Shown: piece by piece, positions 1 to 5,413 of the stretch
Layout: every line of letters begins with the position of its first letter
Position numbering within the stretch: the stretch's first letter is position 1
Assembly: GCA_019414325.1 (NCBI GenBank)
Contig: DXMG01000060.1
Location: 1 to 5,694, forward strand
Reading direction: 5' to 3'
DNA length: 5,694 nt
Source of the DNA: Collinsella sp.
Lineage (GTDB): Bacteria > Actinomycetota > Coriobacteriia > Coriobacteriales > Coriobacteriaceae
Translations under genes and position numbers: made by a program
Notes under the pieces: model-generated
The model's database searches: none
What the model was told of the DNA's origin: nothing
What the model saw: the letters and a program-made list of their open reading frames with translations, nothing else

Positions 1-1
1 G

Positions 2-247
2 TCGATTATCGAACAGGCGACCGAGGTACACGACCACCCAGAGATCACTGAGTCGCTTGCAGGGTCCTTGGCCCGAGACAAAGCCGAACACGCCGAGACC
101 GAGCGAGAAGTCGCCCAGCTCGAGGCCACCGAGGACGCGGTGCGCGAGCGTACCCGCGACTCACGCATCAAATTCACCGGCGCCATCGTCTGCATTGTCG
201 CCGTGATTCTAGTGATCATCCTGATCTGGCTGTTCGCGAGCAAGTAA
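2..247 (+). CDS. C-terminal end of an unrecognised protein with a C-terminal membrane anchor (5' partial)
   Basis: An open frame runs from the left edge to a TAA at 245-247, giving the last 81 residues of a protein whose start lies outside the window. About the first 55 visible residues are rich in Glu, Arg, Ala and Asp (for example AETEREVAQLEATEDAVRER), which looks like a charged helix or coiled coil. Then comes a hydrophobic run of about 20 residues (GAIVCIVAVILVIILIWLF), closed by Ala-Ser-Lys. That layout suggests a single C-terminal transmembrane segment with almost nothing beyond it, so most of the protein probably faces the cytoplasm, tail-anchored in topology; this is inference. I do not recognise the family and assign no function. 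It is convergent with queA, with a 369-base repeat-rich gap between them. The reading frame itself is well supported by its codon use and sensible composition. Confidence 0.75.
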   Translation, partial: SIIEQATEVHDHPEITESLAGSLARDKAEHAETEREVAQLEATEDAVRERTRDSRIKFTGAIVCIVAVILVIILIWLFASK

Positions 248-274
248 ACCAGCTGCCAAAAAACGTTCAACGCA

Positions 275-339
275 GTTGCGGTGAGATAGTTCCTGTTTAG
301 TCCTCAATAAGGCCAATTCAAGAACTATCTCACCGCAAC
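275..339. repeat. Perfect 18-bp inverted repeat (stem-loop) downstream of the first gene
   Basis: GTTGCGGTGAGATAGTTC at 275-292 is matched exactly by its reverse complement at 322-339, leaving a 29-base loop. The element starts 27 bases after the stop codon of the upstream gene. Neither strand shows a strong T run after the stem, so it is not a textbook intrinsic terminator. It could be a transcript-stabilising hairpin or a mobile REP/MITE-like palindrome; the sequence alone does not decide. Confidence 0.75.
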
Positions 340-393
340 CTATTTAGATCGACGCAAGGCAACCTATCCCTCTTGCACCAATCTCTTGACATA

Positions 394-445
394 AGGACTG
401 TCCCCAAGTGCCGACACAAAAGGAACGTCCCCAAGTGCCAACAAA
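394..445. repeat. Two tandem copies of a short AGGA..GTCCCCAAGTGCC repeat
   Basis: The unit beginning AGGACTGTCCCCAAGTGCC at 394 is followed directly by AGGAACGTCCCCAAGTGCC at 421. The core GTCCCCAAGTGCC is identical at 400-412 and 427-439, a period of 27 bases, and each copy ends in ACAAA. Short GTCCCC-containing intergenic units of this kind resemble REP elements mobilised by RAYT transposases in other bacteria; assigning it to that class is inference, and no transposase is in the window. Confidence 0.6.
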
Positions 446-476
446 GGCGACGCCGATGCCTTGGCAAAGTCAGCGA

Positions 477-577
477 AAACCCGCCAGAGCGAGCAAGGTG
501 CCTTGAAACGAGGCGGCATTGACCTTCTGGTCATGCCGCGCCGAAGTTGAAAGGCAGATTGCCGCTCTGGCGGGTTT
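477..577. other. Multi-hairpin structured element closed by a perfect 15-bp stem; possible queA terminator or structured RNA
   Basis: AAACCCGCCAGAGCG at 477-491 pairs exactly with CGCTCTGGCGGGTTT at 563-577. Inside the closing stem are smaller hairpins: CAAG/CTTG (494-497 with 502-505), a strong one pairing GCGGCAT plus GACC (513-519, 521-524) with GGTC plus ATGCCGC (529-539) around one bulged T at 520, and GGCA/TGCC near 553-563. Read on the minus strand, after the queA stop, the closing stem ends in TTTT, so it may terminate the queuosine transcript. The internal branching is more elaborate than a terminator needs, so a small structured RNA or a transposable palindromic element is also possible. 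No tRNA features (T-loop, CCA end) are seen. Confidence 0.55.
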
Positions 578-590
578 GCAGCGTCGAGCC

Positions 591-617
591 GTTACGCGGT
601 TCGTAGAACCGCGTAAC
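591..617. repeat. Perfect 12-bp palindrome with 3-base loop at the queA stop codon
   Basis: GTTACGCGGTTC (591-602) and GAACCGCGTAAC (606-617) are exact reverse complements separated by GTA. The right end overlaps the last base of the queA TAG stop (617-619, minus strand), so the queA mRNA would fold into this hairpin straight after the stop. No T run follows on the minus strand, so by itself it is not a standard intrinsic terminator. It may act with the larger structured element at 477-577 as a 3'-end stabiliser, or be a dispersed palindromic repeat. Confidence 0.7.
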
Positions 618-1834
618 TAACAAATGAGCATCGCGTCGCCAAAGCTGAAGAAGCGGTAGCGCTCTTCGATAGCAGCGGCGTAGGCATCCATGATCTGGTC
701 GCGGGTGGCAAGCGCGCTCACGAGCATCATGAGCGTGGAGCGCGGCACGTGGAAGTTTGTGATCAGCGCGTCGACCACGTGATAGGTCGATCCGGGCATG
801 AGGTAGAGCTGCGTCGTGGCGTTCTCGCGCACCACGATGTCACCGCGGCCAAGTGTATCGACCCCGTCCTCGCGGCCCTCAAAATAGCGCGCCGTCACGG
901 CCGGATCGGACACCGGTGCCTCAGCGTCAAAGGCGCTCTCGAGCGAGCGCACTGCGGTGGTACCGACAGCAATCACGCGGTGTCCCTCGGCCTTAGCCTT
1001 ATGCACGGCGTCGACAACCTCCTGCGACACGTGGTAGCGCTCGGTGTGCATGACGTGCTGCGTGGGGTCGTCCTCCTCCACCAGACGGAAGGTATCAATA
1101 CCCACCTCGAGTTCGACAGCGGCAAACTTGGCACCCTTGGCCTCGATGGCAGCCATAAGCTCGGGCGTAAAGTGCAGACCCGCCGTGGGAGCGGCAGCCG
1201 AGTGCTCCTCCTTCATGGCGTAGACGGTCTGGTACTTCTCGGGATCGCCCTCGTAATCGGTAATGTAGGGCGGCAGCGGCACGTGACCGGCAGCATGAAT
1301 GGCCTCGTCGAGCGTGCGCGGCTCGCCGGCGGCATTGCAGCCGGCCGGCTCAAAGCGCACCAGACGGCCTCCGCGGCTGTCGGTGACAAAGTCGACGACC
1401 TCGGCCGTCAGCACCACGGGCGCGCCCTCGGGCGCATGGGCGCCGCCGGCGCGATACTCAATATGAACACCGGGCTTCAGGCGCTTACCCGGCTTGACCA
1501 GGCACTCCCAAACGTGGCCCAGCGGGTCAACATCCTCACGGCGCTTGAGCAGCAGCGTCTCGACCACGCCACCCGAGCCGGCTTTGCGACCGATCAGGCG
1601 GGCCGGCATCACACGCGTCTTGTTGATGACGAGCACATCGCCCGGCTCGATATAGTCGATGATGTCGCGGAAGATGCGGTGCTCAACGGTACCGCCGTGC
1701 TCCAGCGGCTTCCCCGCCTGGGAGCCCTTGCGATCCACCACCAGCAGGCGGCAGGAGTCGCGCGGCTCGGCTGGAGCCTGGGCGATCAGTTCCTCAGGAA
1801 GGTTGTAGTCAAAATCATCGGTACGCATAGACAC
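617..1834 (-). CDS. queA: S-adenosylmethionine:tRNA ribosyltransferase-isomerase QueA
   Basis: QueA transfers and isomerises the ribosyl part of SAM onto the preQ1 base at position 34 of GUN-anticodon tRNAs, giving epoxyqueuosine-tRNA in the cytoplasm. Family signatures appear in order: the N-terminal FDYNLPEELIAQAP, then VINKTRVMPARL (about 70-81), GHVPLPPYI, AAPTAGLHF (214-222), GIDTFRLV, AVGTTAVRSLES (about 289-300), NFHVPRSTLMMLV (360-372) and a terminal YRFFSFGDAMLI. At 405 residues it is about 50 longer than the roughly 350 usual for E. coli-type QueA. The extra length lies mainly in the variable barrel region (about 100-180) and near 300-340. The position before the core motif reads EEHSAAAPTAG, where many homologues have a PG-type turn. 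The start is GTG at 1834, chosen because AAGGAG lies 8 bases upstream; the ATG at 1828 would sit 14 bases away. It follows queH by 64 bases on the same strand. Confidence 0.95.
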   Translation of the reverse strand: MSMRTDDFDYNLPEELIAQAPAEPRDSCRLLVVDRKGSQAGKPLEHGGTVEHRIFRDIIDYIEPGDVLVINKTRVMPARLIGRKAGSGGVVETLLLKRREDVDPLGHVWECLVKPGKRLKPGVHIEYRAGGAHAPEGAPVVLTAEVVDFVTDSRGGRLVRFEPAGCNAAGEPRTLDEAIHAAGHVPLPPYITDYEGDPEKYQTVYAMKEEHSAAAPTAGLHFTPELMAAIEAKGAKFAAVELEVGIDTFRLVEEDDPTQHVMHTERYHVSQEVVDAVHKAKAEGHRVIAVGTTAVRSLESAFDAEAPVSDPAVTARYFEGREDGVDTLGRGDIVVRENATTQLYLMPGSTYHVVDALITNFHVPRSTLMMLVSALATRDQIMDAYAAAIEERYRFFSFGDAMLIC

Positions 1835-1842
1835 GTCGGATA

Positions 1843-1848
1843 CTCCTT
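1843..1848 (-). promoter_or_regulatory. Ribosome-binding site deciding the queA GTG start
   Basis: On the minus strand AAGGAG is followed by 8 bases and then GTG at 1834-1832. This is near-ideal spacing and favours the GTG over the in-frame ATG two codons later. Confidence 0.75.
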
Positions 1849-1885
1849 ATATAGCTAAAGTCCGCTCTACATCCTAGCAGGCTGA

Positions 1886-1905
1886 CGTCCCAAATGAACT
1901 ACTTT
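1886..1905 (-). repeat. Stop-codon-embedded motif at the end of queH (diverged copy)
   Basis: In transcript sense this reads AAAGTAGT, five bases, TGGGACG. The TAG inside it is the queH stop (1901-1899). Spacing between the two blocks is identical to the copies at 2526-2551 and 5456-5481, but the central five bases differ (TCATT here, CTTTT in the others) and the trailing GGG is missing. Confidence 0.5.
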
Positions 1906-2480
1906 TTGGCGGCTTTGCGCTCGTCGCGGATGCGGGCGCGATCCATGGCCGCCTCGACCGCCGAGAAACGGCAGCCGCAATAGTTCTGCCGATACATGCC
2001 CAGCTCGCGCGAGCGGCGCGTAGCCTCGGGGTAGTACGGGCGAAAATCGCGAATCACCGGGGTGAGCCCATGGGCGGCCGCCAAACGCTCAAGCACGTCA
2101 TTGCAGGTATCGAACAGCTGATACGGCGAGACGGCGAGCGTCGTGCCCACAAACTCAAACCCGCGCTCCTGGGCCACGCGGCATGCCTCGGCCAAGCGCA
2201 AGGCATAGCACGAGCGACAGCGACGGGGCCGATCGGCACCCAGCGGGGCCACGCCGGCCTCCCAGCGCTCGCGGTCCTCCCCCGCCTCGATGAGCTCGAT
2301 GTCGCCATCGGCACACCACCGGCGCAGCTCGTCCAGACGCCGCCGCCATTCATCGCGCGGTTGAATATTGGGATTGGTCCAGCAAATCGTGGGCTCAAAC
2401 CCCTCCTCGCGCAGCAGGCGAACCGGCTCAAGCGAGCATGGTGCACAGCACGCATGCAGCAACAACGACTTCATCGACAT
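1899..2480 (-). CDS. queH: Epoxyqueuosine reductase QueH
   Basis: QueH (formerly DUF208) reduces epoxyqueuosine in tRNA to queuosine, the final pathway step, and is the non-orthologous replacement for cobalamin-dependent QueG. The 193-residue protein has the family marks: HACCAPC at 9-15, an N-terminal alpha/beta nucleotide-hydrolase-like fold (WTNPNIQPRDEW at 34-45), CRSCYALRL at 88-96, TTLAVSPYQ at 113-121, DFRPYYPE at 145-152 and YRQNYCGC at 163-170. The cysteines at 11, 12, 88, 91, 168 and 170 are candidate iron-sulfur and iron ligands, in line with what is known of the family. The start is uncertain: ATG at 2480 has no clear ribosome-binding site, only GGGACGGGG touching the codon, whereas ATG at 2474 (MKSLLLHACCAPC) has GGGG six bases upstream and matches the usual family start. 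No in-frame upstream start exists before a TGA at 2508-2510. It lies 61 bases after the DUF3267 gene and 64 before queA. Confidence 0.93.
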   Translation of the reverse strand: MSMKSLLLHACCAPCSLEPVRLLREEGFEPTICWTNPNIQPRDEWRRRLDELRRWCADGDIELIEAGEDRERWEAGVAPLGADRPRRCRSCYALRLAEACRVAQERGFEFVGTTLAVSPYQLFDTCNDVLERLAAAHGLTPVIRDFRPYYPEATRRSRELGMYRQNYCGCRFSAVEAAMDRARIRDERKAAKK

Positions 2481-2492
2481 CCCCGTCCCAGA
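2479..2492 (-). repeat. TCTGGGACGGGGAT repeat unit running into the queH start codon
   Basis: Minus-strand TCTGGGACGGGGAT is identical to the plus-strand stretch at 5421-5434, and its inverse occurs at 5500-5513. Its last two bases are the first two of the queH ATG at 2480, so the translation-initiation region of queH is made of a repeat. Confidence 0.6.
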
Positions 2493-2525
2493 AAACTCAC
2501 CCCGACATCATGGCAGCTAAAATAG

Positions 2526-2551
2526 CCCCGTCCCAAAAAGACTACTTTGCG
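2526..2551 (-). repeat. 26-bp dispersed repeat spanning the DUF3267 gene stop codon
   Basis: The minus-strand sequence from 2551 to 2526 (CGCAAAGTAGTC, then TTTTTGGGACGGGG) matches the plus-strand stretch 5456-5481 at 25 of 26 positions; the one difference is TGGGACG here against TGGAACG there. The TAG at 2544-2542 inside it is the stop codon of the DUF3267 gene, so the repeat supplies its last two or three codons as well as its 3' flank. Confidence 0.75.
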
Positions 2552-3111
2552 AAAAAGCGCACGCCAAAGGACGTATCCTCGCAGGCGACGATACGGCGGT
2601 CGCGCAGAATGGTCCGCACGTAATACCAATCACCCACACAGCCCGACAAGTGCAGACCAGCCGCCAGGTAGCACAGCAGCGGATAGTCCGAGAACGCAAA
2701 CCCCAGGGCAAATGCTGTCGTCACAACAACCGTCGGCGCCAGGCAAACCGCCATGTACCGCCGGCGCGAATACACAACGCCCTCGGCGCAGGCATAGATC
2801 ATCGCCGTCTCGCGATTCGCCCCAAAGGTCACCTGCGCGCCCGCAGGCGCCAGCAGCTTAAAAAACACCGCATGCACCAGCTCGTGCACGGCAAACGATG
2901 CCATTGAGACCGCAGCCAAGCCGACTATCCAGCCCACGACAGCCATCCAGCCGCCCGCCTCAGCCGCGTCCAAGTCCGCAGGCCCGCCCAACAGCATAAA
3001 CACCGGCACCAGGCACACGGCAAACACCGCGATCACGGCCATCCCCCACACGAAGCAAGCGTGTAGAAAATCCTCGTCCTCAAACGCATGTATGTTGGAA
3101 ATCTCATTCAT
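2542..3111 (-). CDS. DUF3267-type integral membrane zinc-metallopeptidase-like protein
   Basis: A 189-residue membrane protein with four apparent hydrophobic segments, roughly 20-41, 55-75, 120-140 and 143-158. The second runs straight into HELVH (76-80), an HExxH zinc-binding and catalytic motif placed at a membrane edge. The later segment ends in HLSGCVGDWYYV (154-165), where Asp161 or His154 could supply another metal ligand. This arrangement fits the DUF3267 family of putative zincin peptidases; I assign it from the motif and topology and cannot run a profile search. Substrate and role are unknown. ATG at 3111 is the only reasonable start and has a poor ribosome-binding site. TATCCT nine bases before the ATG could serve as a -10 for an almost leaderless transcript, though no -35 is visible. 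It is first in the run leading to queH and queA, possibly an operon, but has no known queuosine role. Confidence 0.8.
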   Translation of the reverse strand: MNEISNIHAFEDEDFLHACFVWGMAVIAVFAVCLVPVFMLLGGPADLDAAEAGGWMAVVGWIVGLAAVSMASFAVHELVHAVFFKLLAPAGAQVTFGANRETAMIYACAEGVVYSRRRYMAVCLAPTVVVTTAFALGFAFSDYPLLCYLAAGLHLSGCVGDWYYVRTILRDRRIVACEDTSFGVRFFAK

Positions 3112-3153
3112 AGCATCTTAGGATAGCGCCCCTGCCACGCACCCGCCCGCATG

Positions 3154-3162
3154 TGCGATAAT
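3154..3162 (+). promoter_or_regulatory. Candidate extended -10 promoter for the tRNA-ligase-like gene
   Basis: TGCGATAAT matches an extended -10 (TGn plus a TATAAT-like hexamer) in the 133-base divergent region. There is no good -35 at 16-18 bases upstream, as is common for extended -10 promoters. It would give a leader of about 75 bases before the ATG at 3245. Assigned by pattern only. Confidence 0.3.
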
Positions 3163-3234
3163 GTCGAACGATATGCACGAATTGACCACCGCGCCGCCGA
3201 ACCCCGTGCCCGGCCGCGCTCTTACCTATATGCG

Positions 3235-3240
3235 AAGGAG
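3235..3240 (+). promoter_or_regulatory. Ribosome-binding site deciding the tRNA-ligase-like gene start
   Basis: AAGGAG ends four bases before the ATG at 3245. The spacing is slightly short but is the only strong site near any in-frame start. The next ATG (3263) is 22 bases away, and the earlier in-frame ATG at 3161 has no purine-rich site. Confidence 0.65.
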
Positions 3241-3244
3241 TCCC

Positions 3245-5395
3245 ATGGCATCCAAATACTCCATGAACGACCGTCCCAGCTGGCCGCGCCGCGCCATCGT
3301 TACCGCCGGCGAGCCCTACGGCAACAAGGGTCTGCACTTTGGCCACGTCGGCGGCGTCTTTGTCCCGGCCGACTTCTTCGCCCGCTTCCTGCGCGACCGC
3401 CTGGGCCGCGAAAACGTCATCTTCACCTCGGGCACCGACTGCTACGGTTCGCCCATCATGGAGAGCTACCGCAAGCTCAAGGAGAACGAGGGCTACGACA
3501 AGTCCATCGGCGAGTATGTCGAGTCCAATCACTCCCGCCAGGCCGCGACCCTCAACAACTACAACATCAGCTGCGACATCTACGGCGGCTCGGGCCTTGA
3601 GCCGGCGGCCCAGATCCACAACGAGGTGACTGCCGAGATTATCGAGCGCCTGCACGAGCAGGGCACCATCTCCAAGCGCTCCACGCTGCAGTTCTACGAT
3701 GCCAAGGCCGGCACGTTCCTCAACGGCCGCCAGGTCATCGGCCGCTGCCCCATCCAGGGCTGCAAGTCCGAGAAGGCTTATGCCGACGAGTGCGATCTGG
3801 GCCACCAGTTTGAGCCCGAGGAGCTCATCGCGCCCAAGAGCCAGCTCACCGGCGAGGTGCCCGAGCTGCGCCCGGTCGACAATCTCTACTTTGACCTGCC
3901 GGCCTACCTCGACTTTATGAAGACCTACACCGCCAAGCTCGCCCAGAACCCGCAGGTTCGCTCCGTGGTCTCCAAGACCATGGAGGAGTGGCTGCTGCCG
4001 GCTCAGCTCTACATCCAGAACAAGTTCCGCGAGGCCTTCGATGCCGTCGAGGACCAGCTCCCCGAGCACACCGTGCTGGAGCCCGAGGGCAACAAGAGCA
4101 GCTTTACCGTCACCTTCCCCAGCTGGAAGGAGCGCGACGACGCCCACGCGGTGCTCGCCAACGGTGGCGTGCGCTTCCGCAGCGGCAAGGCACTCGTGCC
4201 CTTCCGCATCACCGGCAACATCGACTGGGGCGTTCCGGTGCCCGAGGTCGATGGCGTCTCCGACGTCACCTGCTGGTGCTGGCCCGAGAGCCTGTGGGCG
4301 CCCATCAGCTATACGCGTACCGTGCTCGCGCGCGATGCCAAGGCCGCCGGCGTGACCGAGGGCGTCGCCGCCCAGGATGCCGCCCTCATGGGCGAGCCCG
4401 CCGCCGACTCCACGCAGGTGCCCGCACCCACCTACCAGCACAGCTCGCTCGACTGGCGCGACTGGTGGTGCTCTGACGACGCTCAGATTTACCAGTTCAT
4501 CGGTCAGGACAACATCTATTTCTACTGCATCGCGCAGACCGCCATGTGGGAGGCCCTGGGCTGGGACCTCACGCAGAGCACCGTCAGCGCCTGCTACCAC
4601 CTGCTCTACATGGGCAAAAAGGCCAGCTCGTCCTCGCAGACGCCTCCCCCGCCGGCAGACGACCTGCTCAACCACTACACCTGCGAGCAGATGCGCGCGC
4701 ACTGGCTGTCGCTCGGCCTATCCGAAAAGCCGGTGAGCTTTAGCCCCAAGGCATACGACACGCGTGTGACCGGCAAGGACAAGGACCGCAACGAGGTACG
4801 CGCCTGCGACGACCAGCGCGTTATCGACCCGGCCCTTAAGGAGAGCGCGCTGCTGACCGGCGTGTTCAACCGTCTGGCCCGCAGCTGCTTCTACGGCGTC
4901 GCCGTCAAGGAAGGCGACGAGAGCCCCTACCGCAACGGCTGCATCCCCGCCGGTGCCGCTTCTGACACCGTGGTCGAAGCCGCCCAGCAGGCAGCCCTCG
5001 CCTTTGAGCAGGCCATGTACAAGTTCGAGACGCACCGCGCGCTTGCCGTGTGCGACGACTACCTGCGCGCCGCCAACAAGCGCTGGAGCGACGCCTCCAA
5101 GGCCGCCAACAAGCTCGAGGGCGAGCCGGCCAACGCCGCAATGACGCAGGCCCTGGTCGATGCCTTTACCGAGCTGCGCGTGGCGACCGTCCTGATGCAC
5201 GGCATCGTCCCGGCCGGCTGCGAGCTCATCTGCGAGTACTTCGACATCGACCCGGTCGCCTTCTTTAGCTGGGATAACATCTTCGCCTCCACGGACGAGT
5301 TTGTGGAGAGCCTGGGCGAGAAGCCCGGCGAGCACCGCGTGAAGCCGCTGCCCCCGCGCTTCGACTTCTTCAGCAAGCACGAGAGCCAGTACTAG
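3245..5395 (+). CDS. Class I (methionyl-type) tRNA ligase family protein
   Basis: A 716-residue protein with the plan of methionyl-tRNA synthetase, which charges tRNA with Met using ATP in the cytoplasm. HFGH (31-34) inside PYGNKGLHFGHVGG is the HIGH signature, and TSGTDCYGSP (61-70) matches the MetRS GTDEYGT block. A zinc-knuckle-like insert has Cys168, Cys173, Cys183 and His187, where standard MetRS uses CxxC pairs. IDWGVPVP (about 326-333), CWCWPESLWAPISY and FIGQDNIYFYCIAQTAMW follow as the WGIPVP, YVWFDAPIGY and FIGKDN counterparts. The KMSKS position reads KASSS (459-463), followed by QTPPPP. About 60 residues (roughly 261-322) appear inserted just before the WGVP block. A helical C-terminal region follows from about 540; no C-terminal tRNA-binding OB domain is evident. 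ATG 3245 is chosen for its AAGGAG. It could be the cell's main MetRS in a diverged form or a paralogue with another job; the window cannot tell, so I give no gene symbol. Confidence 0.85.
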   Translation: MASKYSMNDRPSWPRRAIVTAGEPYGNKGLHFGHVGGVFVPADFFARFLRDRLGRENVIFTSGTDCYGSPIMESYRKLKENEGYDKSIGEYVESNHSRQAATLNNYNISCDIYGGSGLEPAAQIHNEVTAEIIERLHEQGTISKRSTLQFYDAKAGTFLNGRQVIGRCPIQGCKSEKAYADECDLGHQFEPEELIAPKSQLTGEVPELRPVDNLYFDLPAYLDFMKTYTAKLAQNPQVRSVVSKTMEEWLLPAQLYIQNKFREAFDAVEDQLPEHTVLEPEGNKSSFTVTFPSWKERDDAHAVLANGGVRFRSGKALVPFRITGNIDWGVPVPEVDGVSDVTCWCWPESLWAPISYTRTVLARDAKAAGVTEGVAAQDAALMGEPAADSTQVPAPTYQHSSLDWRDWWCSDDAQIYQFIGQDNIYFYCIAQTAMWEALGWDLTQSTVSACYHLLYMGKKASSSSQTPPPPADDLLNHYTCEQMRAHWLSLGLSEKPVSFSPKAYDTRVTGKDKDRNEVRACDDQRVIDPALKESALLTGVFNRLARSCFYGVAVKEGDESPYRNGCIPAGAASDTVVEAAQQAALAFEQAMYKFETHRALAVCDDYLRAANKRWSDASKAANKLEGEPANAAMTQALVDAFTELRVATVLMHGIVPAGCELICEYFDIDPVAFFSWDNIFASTDEFVESLGEKPGEHRVKPLPPRFDFFSKHESQY

Positions 5396-5413
5396 GCAAC
5401 CGCAACGCGCCCG

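Noticed and set aside
394..445. Possible CRISPR array
   Set aside because: Only two abutting units with no unique spacers between them; this is a short tandem repeat.
446..590. Possible tRNA or riboswitch in the structured region after queA
   Set aside because: No anticodon arm, T-loop consensus or CCA end is visible, and a preQ1-type riboswitch would be expected upstream of the queuosine genes and not after them.
749..1858. A 369-codon open frame on the plus strand
   Set aside because: It is antisense to queA, which has all its family motifs; the plus-strand translation has no recognisable domain and a His/Arg/Leu-rich shadow composition.
2054..2525. Several overlapping open frames on both strands across queH
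   Set aside because: All lie within or across the motif-rich queH gene and show Arg/Ala/Pro-rich shadow composition without their own start signals.
3161..3244. N-terminal extension of the tRNA-ligase-like protein from ATG 3161
   Set aside because: No ribosome-binding site precedes 3161, the 28 extra residues match nothing in the family, and the AAGGAG before ATG 3245 marks a better start. The candidate -10 also overlaps 3161.
3104..4702. A 532-codon open frame on the minus strand
   Set aside because: It lies wholly antisense to the well-supported tRNA-ligase-like gene, overlaps the DUF3267 start, and its low-complexity Gly/Val/Leu/Ala-rich translation is typical of a GC-rich antisense shadow.
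4718..5380. A 220-codon minus-strand frame over the end of the tRNA-ligase-like gene
   Set aside because: Antisense shadow in GC-rich coding DNA with repetitive Val/Gly/Leu/Ala composition and no ribosome-binding site argument.
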